DNA from: CAYLLT01 sp964384465
GTDB lineage: Bacteria; Planctomycetota; Phycisphaerae; UBA1845; PWPN01
Length of the DNA: 64,000 nt
Direction of reading: 5' to 3'
Assembly (NCBI GenBank): GCA_964384465.1
Contig: CAYLLT010000001.1
Coordinates: 62,001-126,000 of the forward strand
Shown here: one piece after another, positions 1 to 8,565 of the stretch
How the letters are laid out: each line of letters opens with the position of its first letter
How positions within the stretch are numbered: the stretch's first letter is position 1
The notes under the pieces: generated by a model
What the model was told of the DNA's origin: nothing
What the model saw: the letters and a program-made list of their open reading frames with translations, nothing else
Databases searched by the model: none
Translations under genes and position numbers: made by a program

Positions 1-990
1 ATGTTCGGCATCCAGCGTGACTTCGTTCGCGAACGTGCACAGCCGCTTCGACGCCAGCACCTTCGCGGTGTACTGCTGACCCGGCCATCCATGGGCATAG
101 CTATTCTTGTAGACAGACTCGTCCTGGCAGAAATACCACGTGGTCTCCACCCGGACGCGAAACTCATGCACCGGGGAAAACGGCATCTTCCCGTTGAATT
201 GCGGGCAGCCTCCCATGAGCAACTGCTCTGAGAGTTCCCGATGCATTTTCTGCCCATCGGCTTCCACGATCGTGCACCGGCAGTGCCCGATCAAACGCCA
301 GAAGTATCCACTGTACGGCGTGGACCCCGCATTGTGAGTAAGGGTCCAGACGACCAGCCACGTGACGTCGGGGTTGTAGGTGACCTTATTCTTCCCCTGA
401 ACCAACAGGAGAAAGTGTCGCGCTTGGTCGTCCGTCATCAGGTCCCTGGCCAGGAGCACCGGCGAGAGCTCGATGAGTTCGTCGGGTGCGGATCCTGCCG
501 CGGAGCCGTCGAGCAGCCGCAGCACGCGGTCAGCCAACCGCTTAGCCTGAGCGGGCGAGAGAAGGCCGGCTTCGATCCTGTGGACAAGTTCGCCGGCGGC
601 CTGGTATTGATGCACGGTGCCGAGATCCCACATCACGCAGGCGGTCGGCCAATAGCGGTAATACTTCGCGAGCCGTATCTCAGAGGCCGCTCGCGGGACG
701 GCGAACCTGAGCATGATCCCGGCCGAGCAGATGCAGGCTGTGCCGACGACGTAAGCCAGCCAGCGTCTCCGATACTCCCCGACGACGGGGCGGCGTTTAT
801 TCAGGTCAAGCCCGCACTCCGGACACAAGGTCTGAAAAGCGAGCAGAATGTACTCGCACTTGCGGCAGTGGAGTTCAGTACCTACCCGGCGGCCGCGCCG
901 CCCGATCCACAAGAGGACGAAACCGGGCAATAGCAGGACAATCGACAGGGCCAGAAGCTTCATCGGCACCATTGTACCGCTCTTGCGCAT
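1..990 (-). CDS. Membrane-anchored double-CxxC zinc-ribbon protein, C-terminus cut by window edge
   Basis: An open frame with no stop runs on the minus strand to base 1, so the 3' end lies outside the window. Near the N-terminus is a hydrophobic segment (about residues 11-29 from the longest ATG) followed by basic residues. A zinc ribbon follows, with Cys at about 42, 45, 56 and 59 (HCRKCEYIL...CPECG). A second hydrophobic stretch lies near residues 80-95. The CxxCxYxL...CPECG ribbon is typical of planctomycete membrane proteins of unknown role. The rest (about 230 residues) matches no family I recognise. Three in-frame ATGs (990, 972, 963) are possible starts and none has a strong ribosome binding site. 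It is divergent from the GH127-like gene. Codon phase and absence of stops make coding likely; function is unknown. Confidence 0.7.
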   Translation of the reverse strand, partial: MRKSGTMVPMKLLALSIVLLLPGFVLLWIGRRGRRVGTELHCRKCEYILLAFQTLCPECGLDLNKRRPVVGEYRRRWLAYVVGTACICSAGIMLRFAVPRAASEIRLAKYYRYWPTACVMWDLGTVHQYQAAGELVHRIEAGLLSPAQAKRLADRVLRLLDGSAAGSAPDELIELSPVLLARDLMTDDQARHFLLLVQGKNKVTYNPDVTWLVVWTLTHNAGSTPYSGYFWRLIGHCRCTIVEADGQKMHRELSEQLLMGGCPQFNGKMPFSPVHEFRVRVETTWYFCQDESVYKNSYAHGWPGQQYTAKVLASKRLCTFANEVTLDAEH

Positions 991-1058
991 CGGCAGCCGA
1001 AACACTATCATGTCATTGCTGAAATGCGCAAGGCATTCTGTCAATCACGGAGTCCGGT

Positions 1059-2906
1059 ATGCCAATAATTGCCTTTTTGCTGCTGCTGGGATCATCAACC
1101 TTACCCGCGGCGGACGCGGCGCCTGCGAACGGAGGGACTGTCCTCGCCGACCCCGCCGAAGTTTCCATCGGTGGGTTCCTCGGCTATCGCTTCGAGCAGA
1201 ACCGCAACGGTCGCCTCAAACATGTTCCCATGGACGAGATCCTGTCCGGCTTCAAGAAACGTCCCGGCGGCCAGCCCTGGATCGGCGAACACATCGGCAA
1301 ATGGCTGCACGCGGCCACGCTCACCTGGCAGAACACCAACGACCCCAAGCTGAAGCAGTTGATGGATAACGCCGTCCGCGAACTCATCGCCACGCAGAAG
1401 CCGGACGGCTATCTCGGCACCTACGACGACAAGGACCGCTGGACGAGTTGGGACGTGTGGGTGCACAAGTACAACCTCATCGGCCTGCTCGCGTACCACA
1501 AGGCGACGGGCGATGAGGCGGCGCTCACCGCCGCGAAAAAAATCGGCGACCTGCTGGGAAAAACATTCCCCGAGAAGCGCGACATCATCGCTTCCGGCAC
1601 GCACGTCGGCATGGCCGCCACCAGCGTGCTGGAGCCGATGGTGCTGCTCTATCGCGCCACCAAAGACGAACGCTATCTGGCGTTCTGCAAATACATCGTC
1701 GAAAGCTGGGAGCAGCCGCACGGCCCGAAAATCCTGAGCAGCCTGACCAGCCACGGCAAGGTGAACCGGACCGCCAACAGCAAAGCCTACGAGATGATGA
1801 GCAACCTGGTCGGCTTGTGCGAGCTTTACAAAGTGGACCCCGACGCGCGCTATCTGCAAGCGGCCAAGGCTGCCTGGGACGACATCCGCGCCAACCAGAT
1901 GTACCTCACCGGCGGCACCAGTCTCCGCGAGCATTTTCAACCCGACGGCCACCTGCCGGATATCGGCGATGTGGCCGAGACCTGCGCGAATGTGACCTGG
2001 CTTCAGCTCTCGATGCAACTGCTGGAGCTGACCGCCGAGGCCAAGTACGCCGATGTGATCGAGCTGCTCGCGTTTAACCATCTGACCGGAGCCCAGGCCG
2101 ACAACGGCGAAGACTGGTGTTACTTCACCGTGCTGGATGGCCGCAAGCAGATGCGGCAGGAGGTCAACTGCTGTCATTCCAGCGGGCCACGCGGCATCGC
2201 CCTCATCCCGACGCTCTATTATCAGAAGGGCCCCGGCCGCCTGCGCATCAACCTCTATGGCGAATCGAAGTACCAGACAGAACTGCCCGGCGGTAAGCGG
2301 CTCCAGATCGAACAGCAAACCAACTTTCCCGCCGACGGGCACATCCGCATCCTCGTGCGTCCGGAGAAACCGGCTGTGTTCGGGCTGGAACTGCGCATCC
2401 CATCGTGGTCATCCCATTTCGTCCTCAAATGTAATGGCGAAGTTGTGGAGCACGCGCCGGCCGGCGGCGTGATCGGCATCGATCGCGAGTGGCAGCCGGG
2501 CGACGAGGTCACGCTCGATCTGGACGTCACCCCGCGATGGATTCACGGCAGCGGCGAACACGCCGGTATGCTGGCCGCCGCGAGGGGGCCGTTCATACTC
2601 TGCGCAAACGGCCGCCGGAACCTGGAGCTGATCGGCACCGAACTCATTGCCGTCGAAGGGACGATGCCTTTCGAAGCGCCGGGCAAGATCGCCGGAGCCC
2701 GCGGCAAAGAGCAGGATTATTCAACAGCCGTACAGGCGAAGTACGTTACGCCGGAGGGGCTGAAGCGGGTCCGTCTGGTGCTCACGCCGTTCGCCATCGC
2801 ATGGAACGAGCCGATGTCCGTATGGCTGCGGACGCCGAAATGGTTTGACGACCGATTGAACGTGAATAACCAAGGGTTCTCGACCAAACCCGCCAGCGCG
2901 AACTAA
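1059..2906 (+). CDS. DUF1680 / GH127-family glycoside hydrolase (beta-L-arabinofuranosidase-like), secreted
   Basis: A 615-residue protein with an N-terminal signal peptide (hydrophobic residues 3-12, AADA-like cleavage region). The remainder follows the DUF1680 alpha/alpha-barrel layout (QKPDGYLGTY, WDVWVHKY) with a C-terminal beta region. GH127 enzymes use a zinc-bound Cys nucleophile held by Glu-x-Cys and a Cys-Cys pair. Here these are visible as E307/C309 (ETC) and C371-C372 (NCC), so the active site looks intact. Length matches the family. The likely role is removal of beta-linked arabinofuranose or a related sugar from plant or algal polysaccharide outside the cytoplasm, but the family is broad and the substrate is uncertain. 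The flavoenzyme gene starts 4 bases downstream, so the two may be co-transcribed although they have no obvious functional link. Confidence 0.85.
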   Translation: MPIIAFLLLLGSSTLPAADAAPANGGTVLADPAEVSIGGFLGYRFEQNRNGRLKHVPMDEILSGFKKRPGGQPWIGEHIGKWLHAATLTWQNTNDPKLKQLMDNAVRELIATQKPDGYLGTYDDKDRWTSWDVWVHKYNLIGLLAYHKATGDEAALTAAKKIGDLLGKTFPEKRDIIASGTHVGMAATSVLEPMVLLYRATKDERYLAFCKYIVESWEQPHGPKILSSLTSHGKVNRTANSKAYEMMSNLVGLCELYKVDPDARYLQAAKAAWDDIRANQMYLTGGTSLREHFQPDGHLPDIGDVAETCANVTWLQLSMQLLELTAEAKYADVIELLAFNHLTGAQADNGEDWCYFTVLDGRKQMRQEVNCCHSSGPRGIALIPTLYYQKGPGRLRINLYGESKYQTELPGGKRLQIEQQTNFPADGHIRILVRPEKPAVFGLELRIPSWSSHFVLKCNGEVVEHAPAGGVIGIDREWQPGDEVTLDLDVTPRWIHGSGEHAGMLAAARGPFILCANGRRNLELIGTELIAVEGTMPFEAPGKIAGARGKEQDYSTAVQAKYVTPEGLKRVRLVLTPFAIAWNEPMSVWLRTPKWFDDRLNVNNQGFSTKPASAN

Positions 2907-2910
2907 TACG

Positions 2911-4074
2911 ATGTCCAACACAACCCAAACATCCGATGTCCTCATCATCGGCGGCGGCGTCATCGGCCTGTCCGCCGCGTATCAACTCGCAAAGGAAGGT
3001 CTCCGCGTCATCGTCCTCGAACGCGGCCTCTGCGGACAGGAATCCTCCTGGGCCGGCGCGGGCGTGCTCCAGTGCGGCTCCTGGCATCGCAAGGATCCCC
3101 TGGTCAAGCTTCTTCGCGACAGCATCCAGCGCTACCCGGCGTTCACCTCGGAGCTTTTCGAGCGGACGCGGATCGACCCGCAGTTGATCCGCTGCGGCAG
3201 CTTCGAGCTGCTGCTGGAGGACCAGCAATATCGAATGGCCGCCAGTGAGGTTCGTGCCGCCGAAGAACTTCGCGAAATATACGGCGGAACGGTGCTGGAG
3301 CTGCTATCGCCGGATCAGGCCCGCGAGCAGGAGCCGAACCTCACGCCCGATTTGCTCGGCGTGAAATCGTGCCCGATCACCTGCCAGGTGCGAAACCCGC
3401 TGCTGATGCAGGCGCTTCGCGCCGCGTGTTTGCTGGAGAGGGTGCAGATTGTTGAAAACTGCCAGGTACACGGGATGATTCGCGATGGTCAACGCGTCAC
3501 CGGCGTGCGAAGTCCATCCGGCGATTTTTCCGCGCAACACGTCGTGCTCTCCGCTGGTGCCTGGTCGTCGTTGATCGATGCCGATGTCGGTCAACTCGCG
3601 CATGTGTATCCCGTCCGCGGCCAGATCGTGCTGCTCGAAATGCGCGAGCGGCCGTTCACCCACATCGTCGAACGCGGCAAATGCTACATGGTCCCGCGGC
3701 TCGACGGCCGGATCGTCGTCGGCGCGACCGAGGAGCACGAATCGGGCTACGAGAAACGCAACACCGCCGAGGGGGTCAACACGCTGCTGACGCTCGCCCA
3801 GCGGCTCGTGCCCGCGCTGGCCCGCGCGACCATCGCCCGCACGTGGTCGGGTTTTCGCCCCGGCACACCCGACCGCGGACCGTATATTGGCCGCGTGCCG
3901 GGCATGGACGGTTTGATCGCCGCCACCGGCCATTTCCGCAGCGGCCTCATCCTCGCGCCGATTACCGCCCAGATCGTCGCCGACCTGATCGTCCGCGGGC
4001 AAACGCCTTACGACCTCTCGCGTTTCGCGCCGGGCCGCGAACCGAAACCTGATGCCAAATCCCTCGCGGAGTAA
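2911..4074 (+). CDS. thiO: FAD-dependent glycine oxidase-like protein (ThiO/DAO family)
   Basis: A 387-residue DAO-fold flavoenzyme. The dinucleotide-binding motif GGGVIG lies at residues 14-19 in the usual beta-alpha-beta (DVLIIGGGVIG...VIVLERG). The C-terminal region has the FAD-contacting pattern GFRPGTPDRGPYIG and an ATGHFRSGLILAP segment typical of ThiO. Family members oxidise glycine or other small amines to imines; in thiamine synthesis this supplies dehydroglycine for the thiazole. No thiamine genes are nearby, so a general amine oxidase role is also possible. It follows the GH127-like gene by 4 bases and precedes the DUF3137-like gene by 5 bases, suggesting one transcript. Confidence 0.75.
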   Translation: MSNTTQTSDVLIIGGGVIGLSAAYQLAKEGLRVIVLERGLCGQESSWAGAGVLQCGSWHRKDPLVKLLRDSIQRYPAFTSELFERTRIDPQLIRCGSFELLLEDQQYRMAASEVRAAEELREIYGGTVLELLSPDQAREQEPNLTPDLLGVKSCPITCQVRNPLLMQALRAACLLERVQIVENCQVHGMIRDGQRVTGVRSPSGDFSAQHVVLSAGAWSSLIDADVGQLAHVYPVRGQIVLLEMRERPFTHIVERGKCYMVPRLDGRIVVGATEEHESGYEKRNTAEGVNTLLTLAQRLVPALARATIARTWSGFRPGTPDRGPYIGRVPGMDGLIAATGHFRSGLILAPITAQIVADLIVRGQTPYDLSRFAPGREPKPDAKSLAE

Positions 4075-4079
4075 CGCCC

Positions 4080-4775
4080 ATGCCCGGCACAATCGTTGTG
4101 CTCTTCGTGATCATCGCCGGCGTGCTGCTCTACCTCGGCTACCTTCAGGAGAAAAAGCGACGCGAAGCGCTGACACGCCTGGCCGAGCAGCTCGGCCTGC
4201 GTTACGAACCCGACCGCGACCGCGGCCGCATGGGCGGCCGATACGATGAGATCGACCTGCTCGACAAAGGCAGCAACCGTTATACGCAGAACCACCTCAT
4301 CGGCGAGATCGACGGCCGCCCGGTCGTTGCCTGTGATTACCACTACGAAACCTATTCCACCGACCACAAGGGCAACCGCCAGACCCAGCACCACCACTTC
4401 GGCGTCGTTTTCGTCGAGGTCCCGCTGCGCATGACGCAGATCCTCATCCGCGGCGAGAGCCTGTTCGACAAAATCGCCGGCGCCCTGGGCTTCGAGGACA
4501 TCGACTTCGAGTCGGCCGAGTTCTCCCGCCGCTTCCACGTGGCCGCGCACGACCGCAAGTTCGCATTCGATCTCATCCACCCCCGGGCCATGGAATACCT
4601 GCTGGCCCACGACGGATACAGCTGGGAGTTCGACGGGCAGGTGATCGCCCTCTATCAGTCCGGCAAGTTCGATCCGGAAGAGATTGGACCGGCCATCGAA
4701 ACGGCGGTGGGGTTCGTCCCCTTGATCCCGGAGTACGTGTGGGCCGACCGAGGCCGCGCCAGAATGGAGACGTGA
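4080..4775 (+). CDS. DUF3137-like membrane-anchored protein, partner of LemA
   Basis: A 231-residue protein with one N-terminal transmembrane helix (residues 3-20) and a charged KKRRE stretch after it. The soluble domain has a segment like the DUF3137 family (DIDFESAEFSRRF...FDLIHPRAMEYLL). Such proteins are commonly encoded next to LemA proteins, and here the LemA gene starts two bases after this stop codon. The function of the pair is not established; an envelope role is the usual guess. A His/Gln-rich loop (QTQHHHF) may be incidental. Start ATG fits the spacing after the previous gene. Confidence 0.6.
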   Translation: MPGTIVVLFVIIAGVLLYLGYLQEKKRREALTRLAEQLGLRYEPDRDRGRMGGRYDEIDLLDKGSNRYTQNHLIGEIDGRPVVACDYHYETYSTDHKGNRQTQHHHFGVVFVEVPLRMTQILIRGESLFDKIAGALGFEDIDFESAEFSRRFHVAAHDRKFAFDLIHPRAMEYLLAHDGYSWEFDGQVIALYQSGKFDPEEIGPAIETAVGFVPLIPEYVWADRGRARMET

Positions 4776-4776
4776 C

Positions 4777-5343
4777 ATGGATCCGATCTGGGTCTTGCTG
4801 TTGATCCCGCTGGTGGCGCTTGGAATTCCCATCCTGATGTACAATGCCTTGGTTCGTCTGCGCAATCATTGCCGCGAATCCTGGAGCGATGTGGACACCG
4901 AGTTGAAGCGGCGTCACGATTTAATTCCCAACCTGGTTGAGACGGTCAAAGGCTATGCGGCGCATGAAAAAGATTTGTACGAGCGCGTCGCCACGTTGCG
5001 GCATGAAGCGATGGCCGCGGGACTTTCGCCGAAGGGCCTCGCCCAGCGCGAGAACCAGCTCATGGAAGCGGTGGGGGGCCTGTTTGCCGTGGCCGAAAAC
5101 TACCCTCATCTCAAGGCCGACGGGCAGTTTCAGCAGCTCATGCGCGAGCTGGTCATCACCGAGGACCGCATACAGGCCGCCCGGCGGTTTTACAACGCCA
5201 ACGTCCGCGATTACAACACGCGGGGGGAGACGTTTCCGTCGATGTTGATCGCGCAATCGTTCGGGTTTCAGGCCGAGGAGTTCTTCGAGATCGGTGACGT
5301 CCGGGAGCGCTTGGCGCCGGTCGTCAATACAGCGCCGACGTGA
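4777..5343 (+). CDS. lemA: LemA family protein
   Basis: A 188-residue protein with an N-terminal membrane helix (about residues 4-22), then the LemA signature: NHCRESWSDVDTELKRRHDLIPNL near residues 30-50, helical middle, and YNANVRDYNTR...FPSMLIAQSFGF near the C-terminus. Length and order are standard for the family. LemA proteins are anchored with the N-terminus outside and a helical-bundle domain in the cytoplasm; their exact role is unknown. It is tightly coupled (1-base gap) to the DUF3137-like gene. Confidence 0.9.
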   Translation: MDPIWVLLLIPLVALGIPILMYNALVRLRNHCRESWSDVDTELKRRHDLIPNLVETVKGYAAHEKDLYERVATLRHEAMAAGLSPKGLAQRENQLMEAVGGLFAVAENYPHLKADGQFQQLMRELVITEDRIQAARRFYNANVRDYNTRGETFPSMLIAQSFGFQAEEFFEIGDVRERLAPVVNTAPT

Positions 5344-5364
5344 TGGAGTGATCGAAGGTAGCTC

Positions 5365-6252
5365 GTGTCCATATTAGTAGCCCAACTGCTCACACTGAAT
5401 TGTCTCTCACTCGGAGCCGATCCGTCCGTCTGGACCTTCGATCCCAACACGCTCAAGCTCACCGCCCCGCAAATCACCGCCTTCCTGCGCCCCGTCGGCG
5501 AAATGCACGGCCTCATCATCGAGCGGATGGGCGACGCCGAATCCCCGGTCTCGCCCAAGCGCGCGTTCCTGAATCTCGAACACTACCTGGAAGCCGGCCG
5601 CTGGGCGGAGTATCTGCCACGCAAGCTCGACCACTCGGTCACCATGGACCGTCGCCATCTGAGCATTCACTTCCCGCGGCCTAAGGATTGGCCCGTCGTC
5701 TCCACGCTCACCTACACGTTCGCCGCGCCCGATGCGATCGACGCCCGACTCGATTTTGAATTCAGCGGCAAATTGTCCCAGTTCGAGGTGTATTTCACAT
5801 CCTACTTCGCCCCGCAGTACGAGCGGAGCATCCGCGTGCGGAAGCAATGGATGCGGCCCGAAATCAGCAAGAGCGAGCAACTGCTCATCCCGCGCGACGA
5901 CCGCATCGCCGCACGGTACACCGACGGGCGCTGGGATTTCCTCAAGGGCCGCACCCGGCTGGCGGATTACCAGTTCGATCTGCCGGTCATGGTCAGCCGG
6001 GACGATAAGACGGGATGGACCCTCGTGCAGATGGTCGAACCCGGCGCCTGCACCCACATCGCGCCAAACCGCTTCGCCGTCGGCCACAACCTTATCATCG
6101 GCGGCTGGGACGTAACCCCCGGCGACAAGCGCTCCGCACGCCTGCGGTTACTCGTCCGCAACAATCTCAGCAACCACGAGGTGGAGAAAGCGTACGAAGC
6201 CTTCACGGAGTATTGCGGCAAGACCGCCACCGCCACCGCCACCAGTCCATGA
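5365..6252 (+). CDS. Hypothetical protein, probably exported
   Basis: A 295-residue protein starting at GTG, with a short hydrophobic N-terminus (SILVAQLLTLNCLSLGADP) that could be a weak signal peptide. The body is rich in beta-prone stretches and Arg/Asp and I could not place it in a family. It ends in a Thr/Ala repeat (TATATAT). It starts 21 bases after lemA and may be the last gene of that transcript. Codon phase GC bias supports coding; the role is unknown. Confidence 0.6.
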   Translation: MSILVAQLLTLNCLSLGADPSVWTFDPNTLKLTAPQITAFLRPVGEMHGLIIERMGDAESPVSPKRAFLNLEHYLEAGRWAEYLPRKLDHSVTMDRRHLSIHFPRPKDWPVVSTLTYTFAAPDAIDARLDFEFSGKLSQFEVYFTSYFAPQYERSIRVRKQWMRPEISKSEQLLIPRDDRIAARYTDGRWDFLKGRTRLADYQFDLPVMVSRDDKTGWTLVQMVEPGACTHIAPNRFAVGHNLIIGGWDVTPGDKRSARLRLLVRNNLSNHEVEKAYEAFTEYCGKTATATATSP

Positions 6253-6294
6253 GCAGGCAACATTGTTTAATTCGGTTCACAAGTCAGTGGACGA

Positions 6295-6358
6295 TACCAG
6301 CACGAAGCGCAAGCGGGTGTCTTCTGCCACAAACACTCGCTTGCGCTTCGTGCTGGTA
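6295..6358. repeat. Perfect 21-bp inverted repeat (planctomycete-type palindrome)
   Basis: Arms 6295-6315 and 6338-6358 are exact reverse complements, separated by 22 bases. It lies between two convergent genes, with no T-tract, so it is more like a dispersed palindromic element than a simple terminator, although it could stop transcription from both sides. A GCCGCGAGCGCAGGCGAGCG motif follows at 6394-6414. Confidence 0.85.
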
Positions 6359-6423
6359 CAGGGGATCTCGTCCAGTAACTTGGGAATTGCTCTAGCCGCG
6401 AGCGCAGGCGAGCGCGTTCGGCC

Positions 6424-7614
6424 TTACACCCCCGCCCCAATCGTCTCCAGCAACAGTTGCACGCCGTTCTGATCCCCGATGGGAAAGATCGTGAAATCCA
6501 GCGGTGCGGTCTTGAACTCCTGATCCAGCAGAAAAGTATCCGGCCCGCCGGTGGTATCCATCAGATCGGTGATGTCATCGACGTGATTGAGACCCAGAAG
6601 ATGCCCGATCTCATGCGCAGCCACATTGCCGATGGCCACCCCGAGTTCGTCCGCCGTCAAGAGTCGTCCGAAGCGCGACGGCGTAAACATCTCCGTAAAG
6701 ATGATCGATTGGTCGCAGGGATCGCCGTTGTAAGCATCCACCTGTTGCGAAGAGCCGAACGACGATGGATTGGTCCCGCCGAAAAGAATGGTTGACACCG
6801 TGCATCCGCCGGGCAGGGGGCTGCCCGGGATAACCAGCACGTTGAGGCCGAATCCCTCGTAATTCTCGCGAACCACCGCGGCAATCTTCTGTCGGACAAC
6901 CGCGGTCAGGCCGGCATAAGCGGAAGAGATATTGCCGGTATCGAACGGACCGACCGTAACCACCTGCTCACCCGGCAGCGTAATGCTCCCGCCGTCGAAA
7001 TCCAGCGCCACCACCTGCGGGTTCGCCGGTGCCGGCGCCCCGTTGCGCGACAGCATGATGGTCATGTCATACGTCCCCGCTGTGCCCGCTCCGAGCGGCG
7101 CATTGGTGATGGCTAGAAAATACACCGGGCTGTCGTGACGGATGGTCGCGCTAAGAAACGGATCCAACTGCCCCAGCTCCGGGCTCCGATCGTCGTTCTC
7201 GAAGGCAATCTGGCCGGCTCCATCGAAGATGGCGATGGCGGAATCCAAGCCCGATCCAAGGGTCGTCGACGACCCAACGCTGCTCACATCGATCAGCAGG
7301 CGGTCACCGGCGGCCAGCGCCCCCAATGCATAGACATCGATGTCGGTCGCGGTCGAGAGTGTCCCCCGCAGGTGCGCGCCGCCCGACCCGTCGAAGACGA
7401 CATCGATAGGATTGCCGAATGTATCGTTCGGTTCCCCGACGACGCGAAGGTTCGGAAAAGCGTTCGGATCGACACCGACATTGCCCTCTGTCGGCGTGCC
7501 GGCGGGCGGCGGGACGCAACTGCTGCCCACAGCCAGCATCGCCGAAATAATCAGGGTCGCAAGGGTCGTCGACGACCCTGCGTACGCGGGCAGGCGGGTG
7601 GGCATTCGAGGCAT
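6424..7614 (-). CDS. Secreted metzincin-like zinc metalloprotease with pre-peptidase-type domain
   Basis: A protein of about 396 residues. The N-terminus carries a hydrophobic export segment ending near a Cys (MLAVGSSC), possibly a lipoprotein signal though the lipobox is poor. The middle resembles bacterial pre-peptidase C-terminal domains (DIDVYALGALAAGDRLLIDV...GLDSAIAIFDGAG). The C-terminal third has a classic metzincin zinc site, AHEIGHLLGLNH, with a Met-turn-like DLMDTT shortly after. It is therefore a probable extracellular peptidase. Start chosen at ATG 7614; TTG 7632 and ATG 7605 are alternatives. Two copies of a 16-base palindrome lie inside the gene and both encode SSTTL. Confidence 0.8.
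   Translation of the reverse strand: MPRMPTRLPAYAGSSTTLATLIISAMLAVGSSCVPPPAGTPTEGNVGVDPNAFPNLRVVGEPNDTFGNPIDVVFDGSGGAHLRGTLSTATDIDVYALGALAAGDRLLIDVSSVGSSTTLGSGLDSAIAIFDGAGQIAFENDDRSPELGQLDPFLSATIRHDSPVYFLAITNAPLGAGTAGTYDMTIMLSRNGAPAPANPQVVALDFDGGSITLPGEQVVTVGPFDTGNISSAYAGLTAVVRQKIAAVVRENYEGFGLNVLVIPGSPLPGGCTVSTILFGGTNPSSFGSSQQVDAYNGDPCDQSIIFTEMFTPSRFGRLLTADELGVAIGNVAAHEIGHLLGLNHVDDITDLMDTTGGPDTFLLDQEFKTAPLDFTIFPIGDQNGVQLLLETIGAGV
7260..7275. repeat. 16-bp perfect palindrome inside protease gene, copy 1
   Basis: GGGTCGTCGACGACCC, preceded by CAA. The identical 16-mer recurs at 7563-7578 in the same gene and reading frame. Confidence 0.8.
7563..7578. repeat. 16-bp perfect palindrome inside protease gene, copy 2
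   Basis: Identical to the palindrome at 7260-7275, here in the signal-peptide region of the protease; both copies are read as SSTTL on the minus strand. Confidence 0.8.
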
Positions 7615-7675
7615 ACTCAAATTTACGCTCAACCCAGGTTTCGATCAAGCAGAAGCTCATGTCTAATTGAGACCA

Positions 7676-7731
7676 GTGTGATGGGGAGCCGGGGGCTCGC
7701 TTGGTGACCCCCGGCTCGGGTTCCATCACAC
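7676..7731. repeat. Two-part stem-loop upstream of the protease gene
   Basis: Outer arms 7676-7684 and 7723-7731 (GTGTGATGG/CCATCACAC) enclose inner arms 7686-7695 and 7708-7717 (GAGCCGGGGG/CCCCCGGCTC). It sits about 60 bases upstream of the protease start. It could be a leader structure or one more dispersed palindrome. Confidence 0.7.
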
Positions 7732-8565
7732 GATGCGAAGGAGGGATGGATTGAATCGGTAACGACCGCTTGGCACGGGACACGCAAGGGCAAAGCAGTT
7801 TTTTATGGATTTCGACTGCTTGAACAACGAGAATCAGCGATTAGCAGGTCGCACCCCGGTTACCTTGCCTGCGATATGCAAGTTGAATGCCACTACGCAC
7901 GACCCGCGGATTCAGAACTGAACCGCCTGCGTTACCTGAAGAAGCGCCCGCCCGGCTCGAATTCGGCCCGAAGAAGAGATCTCCTCCTTGCCCACTCCGC
8001 TGGCGAGCGAACCGGGCCTGCCTATAAGCCGGGCAGCGGTATCCACCTCAAGAAACGAATAAATCGCGAAGAAGCGCACTCACGCCCGCGCACGGCGGGG
8101 CCGACCCAGCCTGCGGCGTGGTACGACACTTGCTGGCCGTGATGTCAGTGGACCGTTTTGGGTATTGCGTCCAATGCGGCGCAGGCATATTCTCTGTCCG
8201 CCTTGGGTATCGCTTGGAATTCTGGGGCCGTAAGGGGCGGTCGTCTGAGGAATCGGATCGGGAAAACTTGAACCCATACGGTGGGGCGGCTTTATCAGGT
8301 GCCCTCACCGGGCGAACCCCCCAAAAATCGCACGTGGGCCCTTGACGGCTGCGCGGGTGTTGCTGTATTTCTGTGCCACCTGCCGGTTACCAGCGAAGAT
8401 TACCAGGCAAAGAACGGCTGGCCGTAAGTCCTGAGCCTGACCCTCCTGCGGGTACAGGGCAACGGCCCTCATGGGGAGCGTACCAGAAGATTTTTTGTCC
8501 CCGCCGCCGGGTGTGTCGCCCGCGCCGCGGTCGACTGGATTCTTAGTTGAAACGGGTGGATTCAA
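7732..8565. other. 834-base stretch with no recognised gene upstream of glnA
   Basis: No frame here has the length, start or codon bias of a convincing protein. I looked for tRNA, tmRNA, RNase P, SRP and 6S hallmarks and common riboswitch cores on both strands and found no match. Several short inverted segments (for example around 8380-8410 and 8440-8480) hint at structure. It must include the promoter of glnA and could hold an unrecognised non-coding RNA. Confidence 0.5.

Noticed and set aside
1101..2342. Long minus-strand frame of 413 codons opposite the GH127-like gene
   Set aside because: Typical antisense shadow in high-GC DNA; the plus-strand protein has catalytic motifs.
7801..7920. 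tmRNA-like start (ATGGATTTCGACTG) and NNENQRLA-like codons
   Set aside because: No stop after the supposed tag and no tRNA-like 3' end with TTCAA loop and CCA within reach.
8290..8490. Resemblance to RNase P RNA (minus strand GGCACAGAAATACAG)
   Set aside because: The conserved GAGGAAAGTCC block and the 3' ACAGAA partner are not present in the right order.
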